Part shown: positions 26,098 through 35,485 of the stretch, one piece after another
Numbering within the stretch: position 1 is the stretch's first letter
How the letters are laid out: each line of letters starts with the position of its first letter
Source: Alphaproteobacteria bacterium
GTDB lineage: Bacteria > Pseudomonadota > Alphaproteobacteria > GCA-2731375
Assembly: GCA_016776605.1 (NCBI GenBank)
Contig: JADHTB010000014.1
Span: forward strand, 41,115-105,114
Reading direction: 5' to 3'
DNA: 64,000 nucleotides
Program-made: the position numbers and the translations under genes
Notes under the pieces: generated by a model
Databases searched by the model: none
Told to the model about the DNA's origin: nothing
Seen by the model: the letters and a program-made list of their open reading frames with translations, nothing else

Positions 26098-27435
26098 TTA
26101 CTTTGACGGAGCCGGCAGGGTCAGTGTTATGGCGATGGCCAGCGCGACGAGGGATGTGGCGGCCAGATAGGCGGGGGTGAAGCTGCCGCTGTATGCGGCC
26201 GCCATTGCCGCCAGGATGGGCCCCAGAATCTGGCCCAGGCCAAGGAGCACGGTGATCGTGCCGATGACGCCGATGGCGCGGCGCGGTGTCAGGTAATCGG
26301 CGGCGGTGGCGGTAATGATCATCGGCAGGCCAAGGACCGACAGCCCGAATAGCGCGATGGATAGATAGACCGCACCATCGCTATTGCCATAGGCCATCAG
26401 GGCATAGGCGCAGCCCTGCAACAGCAAGGCCAGGGAGATCCCCACGCGGCGGCCCAGGCTGTCCGACAGGGCGCCCAGAAGGGGACCGCAAAACAGGCTG
26501 AAAAATCCCAACCCGATCCAGAAATATCCGGTCTGAGCCCCGCCCATGCCATGTTCACGCACCAGGGTGGTGACGGCAAAGGTGGCATAGACCACATAGG
26601 TCAAGCCAAACAGAAAATAGATCGCGCCCAGGCGCATGATCAGGAAACGCAGGGACGCCCGGGGCGCGGCCTGTTTCGCCGCACGGCTGCCCCAACTTTG
26701 GTTCTTCGTCTTTGCCTTGGTCCCAAACGGCCGCAGACCCAGATCGGCGGGTCGATTGCGCACTATGATCCGGCAGAACAGGGCCAGGGGCAGGCAAACA
26801 GCGGCCAGTCCAAGCCAGCCCAGGCGCCAGCCCTGCGGTCCCATGGTGCTATTGATCAGGGGAACGGCCCAACCCGCCAGTATGATCGCCAAGCCGGCTC
26901 CGGCGAAGATAAGCCCATTGGCCCGGCCCCGCCATTTCGAGGTGAACCAGCGACGGGTTAGGTTGATGGTGCAGACAAGGGCAATGCCGCTGCCCAGGCC
27001 AGTGCCCGTGTACAGGATCAACAACGGGACAAAACTGCCGGCGATAGAGATACCAACCATGGTTGCGATCATCACCATCATGGCCCTGAAAATCAGGCGC
27101 CGCTCGCCATGACGCGGCCGCAGACGCTGCACCCACAGCGCCCCCAGCAGAAATCCGACAAAGCCGGCGCTGCTGATCCCGCCCATTTGCACGTAGCCGA
27201 GGCCCAGGTTCGTCGCCATTGCCGGCAACAGCATGCCCAGGGCAAAGCGCCCAACGCCCAGGCTGACAAAGACACTGAGCATGGCCGACAGCAGGATCCA
27301 GCAGGCATAATGTAAGCCTGCCTCCTCCGGCGCTGCCGGGGGTATGCGCGGCCGGGTGACAACTTCCCGCGGCGAAGCCGTGTTAAGGTTCGCTGGCGTC
27401 CCTATTCGCGGTATGATTTGACCAGGGTGGCTCAT
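26098..27435 (-). CDS. YbfB/YjiJ-type MFS transporter, copy B
   Basis: A 445-residue paralogue of the neighbouring gene: same N-terminal plan (SLGVGRFALGMLLPAMATNLGLGYVQMGGISSAGFVGFLLGALW) and an almost identical end (SGSFTPAYLAATSLVALAIAITLTLPAPSK). It lacks the long low-complexity loop of copy A. The two are a tandem duplication. No regulator is adjacent, so the substrate is unknown. Confidence 0.85.
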   Translation of the reverse strand: MSHPGQIIPRIGTPANLNTASPREVVTRPRIPPAAPEEAGLHYACWILLSAMLSVFVSLGVGRFALGMLLPAMATNLGLGYVQMGGISSAGFVGFLLGALWVQRLRPRHGERRLIFRAMMVMIATMVGISIAGSFVPLLILYTGTGLGSGIALVCTINLTRRWFTSKWRGRANGLIFAGAGLAIILAGWAVPLINSTMGPQGWRLGWLGLAAVCLPLALFCRIIVRNRPADLGLRPFGTKAKTKNQSWGSRAAKQAAPRASLRFLIMRLGAIYFLFGLTYVVYATFAVTTLVREHGMGGAQTGYFWIGLGFFSLFCGPLLGALSDSLGRRVGISLALLLQGCAYALMAYGNSDGAVYLSIALFGLSVLGLPMIITATAADYLTPRRAIGVIGTITVLLGLGQILGPILAAMAAAYSGSFTPAYLAATSLVALAIAITLTLPAPSK

Positions 27436-27557
27436 CTGAACTTCGCGGTTACCAATTCAAAGTGAGTAAAGGTTAATTATATATTAAAGCATAATCATAG
27501 GCTTACGTCATAGGTAATATTTTTCCCATAATAAATGAACAGAAACGGGGCGGCAGT

Positions 27558-28487
27558 GTGGCTGACGGCGGGGTGGCAGACGGGGAGTTGGAAAACGGGG
27601 CCGGCGCATTGGCCTATTGCCTGACTGAATTGCGCCGCGAGGACCGGGACCGCTATCTGACCCTGCTGTTCGCGCCGCGACCGGCCCGGCCGGCCCTGGC
27701 GGCGTTGTACGCTTTTAATCTGGAATGCGCCCGTGCCGTAAGCGCCGGGGGACAGCAGCCGCTGTTGGGGCAGATGCGCCTGCAATGGTGGCGCGATGGC
27801 TTGACGGCCGGTCCGGCGGGCGTGGAGGGCGCAGAGGGCGGGGCGGAAAACCACGCCCACCCGGTTTTAACGGCGCTGGCTGGCCCAAAAGATCGCGGGC
27901 AAGGTTTGGCCCCGGACCTGTTGGCGCCATTACATGGCCTTTTGGCGGCGCGGGAGCGGGATTTGACTGCCTTGCCCTTTGCCACCCTGGCCGATGTGGT
28001 GGCCCAGGCCGAGGCCACGGGCGGTGCCCTGGCGGCCCTGGCGGCTCGGAAATTGGATGCGGACCTAGCCGCCCGGAGTTTGGCCGCGGCGCGGGCGGCA
28101 GGGACGGCCTATGCCCTGGCCGGCATGCTGCGCGCCATTCCCTATCAGCAACCGGGTCGGGGGTACCAGGGCCGGCTTTGTCTGCCCCAGGATTTGCTGG
28201 CCGCGCACGGTCTCACGGCGGCGGAGGTCTGGTCGGGCACAAAGGCCGGCGCGGTGGCGGCCTGTGTGGCCCAGGTGGCGGCGGCCGCCAGCCAGCAGTT
28301 GGCGCCACTGGCAAACCTTGGCCCGACCGGCCCGGCCCTCTCGCCGCTGTTGCACGGCAGCCTGGCGCGGGCCTATTTACGCCGTCTGGCCAGGGCCTGT
28401 TATGACCCCTTCGCCCCGGATCTGGGGCTGCATCCCCTGGGCCGGCCCTTGCTGTTATGCTGGCGGGCCTTGCTGCGCCGACCTTAG
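27558..28487 (+). CDS. Squalene/phytoene synthase family protein, NDUFAF6-like
   Basis: A 309-residue trans-isoprenyl diphosphate synthase fold protein. RYLTLLFAPRPARPALAALYAFNLECARAV and MRLQWWRDGL resemble mitochondrial complex I assembly factor NDUFAF6 and its alphaproteobacterial relatives; the Asp-rich DxxxD metal motifs of active squalene/phytoene synthases are not intact (NLECA at the first site). So an assembly-type role is more likely than carotenoid synthesis (inference). GTG 27558 is the working start; GTG 27573 is possible. Its TAG overlaps a short AGAGC hairpin. Confidence 0.75.
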   Translation: MADGGVADGELENGAGALAYCLTELRREDRDRYLTLLFAPRPARPALAALYAFNLECARAVSAGGQQPLLGQMRLQWWRDGLTAGPAGVEGAEGGAENHAHPVLTALAGPKDRGQGLAPDLLAPLHGLLAARERDLTALPFATLADVVAQAEATGGALAALAARKLDADLAARSLAAARAAGTAYALAGMLRAIPYQQPGRGYQGRLCLPQDLLAAHGLTAAEVWSGTKAGAVAACVAQVAAAASQQLAPLANLGPTGPALSPLLHGSLARAYLRRLARACYDPFAPDLGLHPLGRPLLLCWRALLRRP

Positions 28488-28510
28488 AGCGCAATAAAAA
28501 AATGCGCTCC
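28486..28510. terminator. Bidirectional hairpin between convergent genes
   Basis: GAGCGCA (28489-28493 region) pairs with TGCGCTC across an A-rich loop (ATAAAAAAA). It looks like a shrunken member of the AGAGC repeat family and separates the NDUFAF6-like gene from the converging histidine kinase gene. Confidence 0.55.
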
Positions 28511-28529
28511 AAATTGGTCGTTGGTTAGA

Positions 28530-31169
28530 TCATGTGTCTAATGCCGTGCGCACCATGTTTGCCAATTCAGGCTTGCGAAAAGGCTTTCGCAGCAGCCCGG
28601 TGGTATCGGGACGGTTATCCGCATGCGTCATCGTATCGGCAGTGTAACCCGACATGTACAACACTTTAATGTCTGGAATGCGCGTCACCGCTTCTTTCGC
28701 CAGCACCGACCCACTCATGCCGCCCGGCATCACCATATCCGTCAACAGCAGATCAATGTCCGTCGTACCTTCCATTGCCGCCAAAGCCGACTGGCCGTCC
28801 CTTGCTTCCAGGACGGCATAATCCAAGCCGCGGAGAATATTCACCGCCAGTCGCCGTATATTTGGATCGTCTTCGACCACCAGGACCGTCTCACCCTGCG
28901 CCATTGGGATCGTCCCCGTCTCTTCCCGCATAACCGCCGGCGTCCGCGGCGTGTAGGGCAAATACAAATTCACCGTTGTTCCGACGCCCACTTCGCTTTC
29001 AATTTCGACATGGCCGCCGGATTGTTTGGAAAAACCAAACACCATGCTGAGACCAAGTCCCGATCCTTTGCCAATATCCTTGGTCGTGAAAAACGGCTCG
29101 AACACCTGCGCCAGAACCTCCCGCGACATGCCCATCCCCGTGTCGCTTACCGCAAGTCGTACGTATTCGCCCGCGGTCACCTCCGGGCGTGTCGAGGCGT
29201 CCTCGTCGTCGAGCCGCACTCTCATCGTCTCGATGACCAGTTTGCCGCCCTCTGGCATCGCGTCCCGCGCGTTGACCGCCAGATTGAGCAGAGCGCTTTC
29301 CAACTGTACCGGATCGACCTCTGTCGTCCAGGGGCCATGTTGCCGCTTCGTCTCGATTTCGATCGTTGCACCCAGCGTTCGCTGCAGCATATCAAACATG
29401 CCCGACACTTTTTCATTCAGGTCGATCACCTCGGGTGACAATGGCTCGTTGCGCGAAAAAGCCAGGAGCTGGCGGTTCAGGTTGGCGCCGCTGAGCGCGG
29501 CCTTGGTGGCGATTTCCAACAATGGATGCAATGCGGCGTTGTCCTCGAGGTCTTCTTGTATGATGTCGAGATTGCCTATGATGACGGCCAGTAGATTGTT
29601 GAAGTCGTGCGCTATGCCTCCCGTCAGCTGGCCGACCGCTTCCATTTTCTGAGCTTGAACGAGGCGGTCTTCCAGATCGTGCCGATGCAGCTCGGCGGCC
29701 GCGCGGTTTGCCAGGATATGAAGCAGATCTATGGCTGTGCCCAAATTTTCAAGGGGCTGGCGGTTCATCATGAAGATGACGCCGAGGGGCGCGCCTTCAG
29801 GGTCGAACAGCGGCATGCCGACATAGCATTGAACTTCCAGCGTTTTTAGAATCTGATCTTCGGGAAACGTCCCCTGGACATTGTCCTCGTAGACGCACGC
29901 TTTGCCGCCGAACAGGTTCTCGCACGGCGTTCCGATGAGGTCGTGATCAAAATTTTCACCAACCACCCCATCGCGGCAAAATGCCATTGTGCGAACCTGG
30001 GAGCCACCAGGGACCGTCAGTTCGCCAATGAAAACGTAATCGACCTTTAGAATTCGCGCGAGGCTGCGCGCCAGATGTTCAAACGCATTCTCGCCGGTGG
30101 CCGAAGATACGGCTTCGGCAACGGCGGTGAGCTTTTGGTGCGCCTCTTCGTTTGCGTCCGCCATGGCATTGAAGGTCTCGCGCAACGCTTTCAATTCATG
30201 TGGGGCAGCCTTGCTGATAGAGGGGACCCGAACACTGCGGACACCGGCAGCCATTTCGCGCGCGGCGTTGACCACGGCAAGCACCGGGCGCGTCAGGTAT
30301 CCGGAAAGAAACCAGCTCAAGATGGCGGCGGCCAAAACCCCGGCGATGATGACACCGAAAGCATATCGCCGAACCGTATCGGCCCGCGCATGTAATTCAG
30401 ACATGGGCTGGGGGATCATCACGCCCCAATTCGGTCCCGGGACCCAGGTGAAGCCCGCAATCATATCTTCTTTCAAGGCCGGCGAATAGAATACGGAAAC
30501 GCCGGTTTCCTTGTTCATCATGCGTCTAACCGGCGCCACCGCCGATAAATCCTTCATCGTTTGCCGCCATTTTGGCAACGGATGAGCCAGAACCTTACCT
30601 TTATGGTCAACGATGGCGGCATGGCCGCGTTTGCCAAATGCGATGGCCTGTCCAAGCGCGACGATGTAATCGGTTTTAATGGCACCAACGGATATCTGGT
30701 CGTCGATGATCATGACGACATATATTAACGGTCCACCGTGGGGGCCAGGCAATACGCCCGTAAATTTGACTTCATCTTTTACGGCTATTTGCTTGAAAAT
30801 TGCGAAACGCTTTGGGGGTACGCGTTTTGGGCACGGCACGACATCTTCGTTCAGCGAATAGACGACCGTGCCATCCTTGATCGTCGCCACGCAGATATGC
30901 CGGAAATTCAAGTTGGAAAGTATTTCCTGAGTTCCCGCGAGGGGCGTGCCCCGAACGATATTCAGGGTCAGGGCCCGGAACGTGGCTTTTACGTCGCGGT
31001 CATAACGCTCCAGCGCCGCGCCCATGTTTCGCGCCAACAACAAATGTCGATCGGTGACGTCCGCGAGCTCTTTGTCAAAGGCCCGGGAGTGTGGCCACAC
31101 GCCGAAAAAAACAACCGGAATAAGGGCGGCCATCGATAAAACAAAGAAAAGGAGAAATCTTAATCTCAT
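28530..31169 (-). CDS. Hybrid sensor histidine kinase (Cache-HAMP-GAF-HisKA-HATPase-REC)
   Basis: An 879-residue inner-membrane sensor. Membrane helix 7-24, periplasmic Cache-like domain about 30-265, second helix 268-289, HAMP about 290-343, GAF about 360-495, HisKA with phospho-acceptor His521 (GGIAHDFNNLL), HATPase with N-box NLAVNARDAMPEGG and GKGSGLGLSMV, and a C-terminal receiver with Asp811 (LLLTDMVMPG) and lysine in RKPF. No response regulator lies nearby, so it is an orphan. I chose ATG 31169 because the membrane helix starts right there; longer starts (ATG 31217, GTG 31289) are in frame. The 157 bp up to trmFO are AT-rich with no clear signal. Confidence 0.88.
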   Translation of the reverse strand: MRLRFLLFFVLSMAALIPVVFFGVWPHSRAFDKELADVTDRHLLLARNMGAALERYDRDVKATFRALTLNIVRGTPLAGTQEILSNLNFRHICVATIKDGTVVYSLNEDVVPCPKRVPPKRFAIFKQIAVKDEVKFTGVLPGPHGGPLIYVVMIIDDQISVGAIKTDYIVALGQAIAFGKRGHAAIVDHKGKVLAHPLPKWRQTMKDLSAVAPVRRMMNKETGVSVFYSPALKEDMIAGFTWVPGPNWGVMIPQPMSELHARADTVRRYAFGVIIAGVLAAAILSWFLSGYLTRPVLAVVNAAREMAAGVRSVRVPSISKAAPHELKALRETFNAMADANEEAHQKLTAVAEAVSSATGENAFEHLARSLARILKVDYVFIGELTVPGGSQVRTMAFCRDGVVGENFDHDLIGTPCENLFGGKACVYEDNVQGTFPEDQILKTLEVQCYVGMPLFDPEGAPLGVIFMMNRQPLENLGTAIDLLHILANRAAAELHRHDLEDRLVQAQKMEAVGQLTGGIAHDFNNLLAVIIGNLDIIQEDLEDNAALHPLLEIATKAALSGANLNRQLLAFSRNEPLSPEVIDLNEKVSGMFDMLQRTLGATIEIETKRQHGPWTTEVDPVQLESALLNLAVNARDAMPEGGKLVIETMRVRLDDEDASTRPEVTAGEYVRLAVSDTGMGMSREVLAQVFEPFFTTKDIGKGSGLGLSMVFGFSKQSGGHVEIESEVGVGTTVNLYLPYTPRTPAVMREETGTIPMAQGETVLVVEDDPNIRRLAVNILRGLDYAVLEARDGQSALAAMEGTTDIDLLLTDMVMPGGMSGSVLAKEAVTRIPDIKVLYMSGYTADTMTHADNRPDTTGLLRKPFRKPELANMVRTALDT

Positions 31170-31446
31170 CGGTTTTTTTTGAACTCCAGCCAAGGCGAAC
31201 GGTTTAATTTGATACATTTTTGGCTGAAAATTGGACAGCCGCATCCGTTGCGCACGATCGGCACTTCTAACTGAGAAATTACTAAGCACAAGCGCAAAGT
31301 TATAATTTAACCGGCACTCTCTAGATAAACTTCAGATTTACGGCAACAGTAGTCAAATAGCGCTGCTTTTGGAATAATTTACCTATACAATCTATTTGAT
31401 TATTATAATTGTATTCTAATCGTCTGGGAGGGGCGCCGAACTTGAT

Positions 31447-32832
31447 TCAGGTTTGCGCGGATAGCCAGGCGCTTAGATCGATCAGGGCCCGGTCCGCGTA
31501 GGCGGCCTTGCGCAGTTTCTTCTTTACCGGCGGCTGCAAGATGGGGAACAGGCCGAAATTGGCGTTCATGGGCTGAAAATCCACCGTCTTGCCCTCTTTG
31601 ACATCCCGATGCCGGGCCGTGCCGGTGATATGGCCCAACAACGTACCCATGGACGTTGTGGGGGGCGGTGGCGCGGGGGGGCGGCCTAAACGCTCGGCGG
31701 CGGCGAAACGTCCGGTCAACAGGCCCATGGCCGCGCTTTCCACATAGCCTTCGACGCCGGTGATCTGGCCCGCGAAACGCAGACGCGGCTGGGCAAGCAG
31801 GCGGCAGGTGCCGTCCAACAGGGCAGGGCTGTTCAAAAAGGTATTGCGATGGATGCCGCCCATGCGGGCAAAGCGGGCGTTCTGCAGACCAGGAATGGTG
31901 CGCAGAATATCCACCTGGGCGCCATGCTTCATCTTGGTTTGAAAGCCGACCAGATTGTACAGGGTCCCCTGGACATTATCCTGGCGTAGTTGCACCACGC
32001 CATAGGGCTTGATGTCCGGCTGGTGCGCGTTGGTCAGGCCGACCGGCTTCATGGGGCCATAGCGCAGGGTCTCGGGGCCCCGCTCCGCCATGACTTCGAT
32101 CGGCAAACAACCCTCAAAATAGGGCGTATCCCGTTCCCAGTCGTGAAATTCGGTCACCTCGGCCGCCAACAGGGCAGCAATAAAGGCCTCGTATTGCTCC
32201 TTGCTCAGGGGGCAGTTCAGGTAATCCTTGCCGGTGCCCCCCGGCCCTGGCTTGTCATAGCGGGATTGAAACCAGGCTTGGCTGGTATCGACGGAATCCG
32301 CATGGATGATGGGCGCGATGGCGTCAAAAAAAGCCAAATTGTCGGCCCCGGTCAGATCGCCAATGGCGGCGGCCAAATCGGGCGAGGTGAGGGGGCCGGT
32401 GGCGATAATGACGCTATCCCAGGCCTCGGGCGGCAGGCCGGTCACTTCGCCTCGGGCCAGCTCCACCAATGGTTCGGCGGCCAGGGCGGCGCTCACATGG
32501 GCGGAAAAGGCATCGCGGTCCATGGCCAGCGCGCCGCCTGCCGGAACCTTGTTAGCATCGGCCGCGGCCAGGATCAGGCTGTCGCAGCGGCGCATTTCTT
32601 CGTGCAGCAGACCCACGGCGCTGGCCTGGGCATCATCCGAGCGGAAGGAGTTGGAACAGACCAGTTCCGCCAGACCATCGCTCTGGTGCGCCTCGGTCAT
32701 GCGTTCGGGGCGCATTTCGTGCAGGATAACGGGCACACCGGCGCGGGCGATCTGCCAGGCCGCTTCCGATCCGGCCAGGCCGCCGCCGATGATGTGAATG
32801 GATTTGTCCCGGTTCGCATTGTTTGAATTCAT
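31447..32832 (-). CDS. trmFO: Methylenetetrahydrofolate-tRNA (uracil-5-)-methyltransferase
   Basis: A 461-residue FAD/folate-dependent enzyme making m5U54 in tRNA T-loops. [14 protein letters not shown] (16-29) is the FAD-binding start, [12 protein letters not shown] and [10 protein letters not shown] the diagnostic TrmFO motifs, with the catalytic cysteine motif [12 protein letters not shown] around residue 206. Length agrees with the family (about 440-470). Its partner TrmA-type enzyme is not in the window. Confidence 0.95.
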   Translation of the reverse strand: MNSNNANRDKSIHIIGGGLAGSEAAWQIARAGVPVILHEMRPERMTEAHQSDGLAELVCSNSFRSDDAQASAVGLLHEEMRRCDSLILAAADANKVPAGGALAMDRDAFSAHVSAALAAEPLVELARGEVTGLPPEAWDSVIIATGPLTSPDLAAAIGDLTGADNLAFFDAIAPIIHADSVDTSQAWFQSRYDKPGPGGTGKDYLNCPLSKEQYEAFIAALLAAEVTEFHDWERDTPYFEGCLPIEVMAERGPETLRYGPMKPVGLTNAHQPDIKPYGVVQLRQDNVQGTLYNLVGFQTKMKHGAQVDILRTIPGLQNARFARMGGIHRNTFLNSPALLDGTCRLLAQPRLRFAGQITGVEGYVESAAMGLLTGRFAAAERLGRPPAPPPPTTSMGTLLGHITGTARHRDVKEGKTVDFQPMNANFGLFPILQPPVKKKLRKAAYADRALIDLSAWLSAQT

Positions 32833-32995
32833 GGGCGGTTAGATAGGCCCGACGGAGCCGCAACGCAATAAGTCATCAGCAAATCACCACGGCCCGCGCG
32901 CGGGCATGCGGCCAGCTTGTCTTATCGGTGCGGGTTGGTTTACCATAAGTCAACATCCGGTCCGGTTTGGACAGTATGAAATATGGGGAATTCCA

Positions 32996-33823
32996 ATGAC
33001 GTTGAGCAATATCCGCGTGAAACCCTTGACTGCGGCCATTGGGGCCGAGGTTGAAGGTGTCAACCTGGCCGAGCCGTTGAGCGACGCCACCTTTAACGCC
33101 CTGCACGACGCCTTGATGGCCCATCAGGCGATTTTCTTTCGCGATCAGGAAATGACCGTGGAACAGCACAAGGATTTGGGTCGCCGTTTTGGCGAGTTGC
33201 ACGTGCACCCGGCGGCACCTGGACCGAAAGGGCATCCGGAAATTCTGGTCGTGCATGCGGATGAAAAATCAAAACACGTCGCGGGCGAGGGCTGGCACAC
33301 GGATGTCAGTTGCGATGTGGAGCCGCCCATGGGCAGCATCCTGCATATCCACACCGCGCCCGAGGTTGGCGGCGATACCCTGTTCTCCAATATGTATGCG
33401 GCCTATGACGCGTTGTCGGACCGGATGCGGAATTTCCTGGACGGCATGACCGCCATGCATCGTTCGGAACATGTGCACAAGGGCCGCTATGGCCTGAAGG
33501 AAAAGCTGCGCGACGACGATTATCCTGAGGCCATTCACCCCGTGGTGCGCACCCATCCGGTGACGGGGCGGAAAGGGCTTTACGTCAATGCCTCCTTCAC
33601 CACCAGGATCATGGAATTACGCAGCGCGGAAAGTCACGACATTCTGCAAATGTTATTCAACCACATCGCCCGGGGCGTGCAATTCCAGTGCCGTTACCGT
33701 TGGGAAAACAACTCGGTGGCGTTCTGGGACAACCGCTGTGTCCAGCATCATGCCGCCTGGGATTACTACCCCAACATCCGGCACGGCTACCGCGTCACGA
33801 TCCAGGGCGACAAGCCGGTTTAA
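32996..33823 (+). CDS. TauD/TfdA-family 2-oxoglutarate-dependent dioxygenase
   Basis: A 275-residue Fe(II)/2-oxoglutarate dioxygenase. The facial triad is His101 and Asp103 (WHTDVSC) with the distal histidine at 251-252 (QHHAAWDY); Arg262/Arg266 (IRHGYRVTI) bind 2-oxoglutarate. ATG 32996 is preceded by GGGGAA. Family members act on taurine, 2,4-D or other sulfonates and ethers; the substrate is not evident, and no sulfonate transporter is adjacent. Confidence 0.9.
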   Translation: MTLSNIRVKPLTAAIGAEVEGVNLAEPLSDATFNALHDALMAHQAIFFRDQEMTVEQHKDLGRRFGELHVHPAAPGPKGHPEILVVHADEKSKHVAGEGWHTDVSCDVEPPMGSILHIHTAPEVGGDTLFSNMYAAYDALSDRMRNFLDGMTAMHRSEHVHKGRYGLKEKLRDDDYPEAIHPVVRTHPVTGRKGLYVNASFTTRIMELRSAESHDILQMLFNHIARGVQFQCRYRWENNSVAFWDNRCVQHHAAWDYYPNIRHGYRVTIQGDKPV

Positions 33824-33853
33824 CTGGAGCAGAATAGCCCGGAACTGCTCCAG
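33824..33853. terminator. Bidirectional hairpin between convergent genes
   Basis: Perfect 9-bp stem CTGGAGCAG / CTGCTCCAG around AATAGCCCGGAA. It sits in the 33-bp gap between the dioxygenase gene and the converging ligase gene. The arms echo the AGAGCA...TGCTCT ends of the interspersed repeats. Confidence 0.6.
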
Positions 33854-33856
33854 AAC

Positions 33857-35479
33857 TCAGCGGTGGCGTTTTTTCAGGCTGCGAAAATCATTGATGGCCG
33901 GGTTTTCGCGGGGGTCCTCGTCGGCGCCAAAGATCTGTGCTTTCTGGATCTTTTGCGTGCCGGTGGTCGGCAGGCTGTCGACGAATAGCAGCCAGCCCGG
34001 CGCCTTGTAATAGGACTGCCGCGCAAAACACCAATCGAACAGGACGCGGGCCTGGTCCGCGTCGGCAGGCGCACCGGGCATGGCGACGATGCAGGCCAGG
34101 ACCTCCTCTTCGCGAATGTCGTCGGGGACCGGCAGGACGGCCACCTGGGCGACCTGATCATGGGCCTGCAGACAGGCCTCGATCTCGGCCGCGGCGATGT
34201 TTTCGCCCGAGCGTCGAATGATATTCTTTTTGCGGTCGACGAAATACAGCATGCCATCGTCTTCCTGGCGCACCGTATCGCCGGTGTGAAACCAGCCGTT
34301 GCGCCAGGAGTTTTCAGTCTCTTCCTGGTTCTTCAGATAACCGGAAAAGAACCATTTGCGCGGCGTTTCGGCACTATGGCGGACCAGCAATTCACCATCC
34401 CGCCCGTCGCCCACGTCGTTGTCGTCATCGTCAACCACCCGCGCCTCCAACCCGGCCAACGGTTTGCCAAAGGCGCGGGTGTTGATCCGCCTTGGTTCGT
34501 GGCAATCGGCGAAGACACGGCCGGTTTCGGTCATGCCCCAGACTTCCACCAGGGGAAAGCCAAAGCGTTCCTCGAACAGGCGATGCAATTCCGGTTCGAC
34601 GCCGGCGCCGGTTCCGAAACGCAGTTTGTGCTGGGTTTCCTCCGCTGTGACCGGCTGGTTCAACAACAGGGGTGGCACCACCCCCAGATAATGCATGCCG
34701 GTCGCGTTGGTGGCGACCACATCCTGCCACCAGCGTGAGGGGTGAAAACGGTCCGGGGCAATCAGGCAGCCGCCTGTCAGAAACAGTGCGGTGGCACAGA
34801 CCGCCTGGGCATTGACGTGAAAAAACGGCAGCGGGTTCAGTATGCGTTCCGGCGTGGCAAAGCTAAGGCGGCCGCCCATGGACTGATACCAGCGCCCGGC
34901 TTGTACATAAAACTCATTGCTCAGGATACAGCCCTTGGGCCGGCCGGTGGTGCCGGAGGTATAGAGTAGGCTGGTCTCGGTATGGGGGCCTGGCGGGCCA
35001 GCATGGGGCGCGGGTCCGAGCTGGGGCAAATCCTGTGAGAAGCTCTCGAACGGCACGACGGGCAGGGGTTTCCCGCGCACCGCCGCGACCCGATGCAGGT
35101 CCTCCACCCGGCTTGCAATGCTGATCACGACGTCAGCCTCGGAATGCTCCATCTGGTAGAGCATTTCGTCGTGCCGGTAATCGGGGTTGATTGGTACGAT
35201 GCCACAACCCAGGCCGTTCAGGGCCAGGTAATGAAAAAAGAATTCCGGCCGCTGTTCCAGTAGTAGGGCCACCCGGTGGCCATGGCCAAAGCCCGCCGCG
35301 TCATAATGTTGCCGCAGGATCTCGATCTGCGCCCAGGCCTGGGCATAGGTGAATTCCTTGCCGTCCGGATAATAATCCCGCCCCGGCATCGGCGTGGCGC
35401 AAAGGGCGCCGCGGTCGGGCCATTGTTCCGCTGCCCGCCGGAATACCGCGTGGACCGTATCAAAGGAAGGTTCGGTCAT
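33857..35479 (-). CDS. Acyl-CoA synthetase (AMP-forming), CaiC-like
   Basis: A 540-residue adenylate-forming enzyme. P-loop YTSGTTGRPKG at 173-183, GMTETG at about 340, GWFHTGDT near 408, VDRKKNIIRRSGENI near 430 and the catalytic lysine in TGTQKIQK near the C-terminus. Wording is closest to crotonobetaine/carnitine-CoA ligases and related acyl-CoA ligases. Starts 6 bp after parC ends on the same strand, so likely co-transcribed with recO-parC, though functionally unrelated. Carboxylate substrate unknown. Confidence 0.87.
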   Translation of the reverse strand: MTEPSFDTVHAVFRRAAEQWPDRGALCATPMPGRDYYPDGKEFTYAQAWAQIEILRQHYDAAGFGHGHRVALLLEQRPEFFFHYLALNGLGCGIVPINPDYRHDEMLYQMEHSEADVVISIASRVEDLHRVAAVRGKPLPVVPFESFSQDLPQLGPAPHAGPPGPHTETSLLYTSGTTGRPKGCILSNEFYVQAGRWYQSMGGRLSFATPERILNPLPFFHVNAQAVCATALFLTGGCLIAPDRFHPSRWWQDVVATNATGMHYLGVVPPLLLNQPVTAEETQHKLRFGTGAGVEPELHRLFEERFGFPLVEVWGMTETGRVFADCHEPRRINTRAFGKPLAGLEARVVDDDDNDVGDGRDGELLVRHSAETPRKWFFSGYLKNQEETENSWRNGWFHTGDTVRQEDDGMLYFVDRKKNIIRRSGENIAAAEIEACLQAHDQVAQVAVLPVPDDIREEEVLACIVAMPGAPADADQARVLFDWCFARQSYYKAPGWLLFVDSLPTTGTQKIQKAQIFGADEDPRENPAINDFRSLKKRHR

Positions 35480-35485
35480 GGGCGG

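Noticed and set aside
27558..28487. Carotenoid or hopanoid phytoene/squalene synthase
   Set aside because: Asp-rich metal-binding motifs are degenerate and no carotenoid or hopanoid genes are nearby; the NDUFAF6-like reading fits better.
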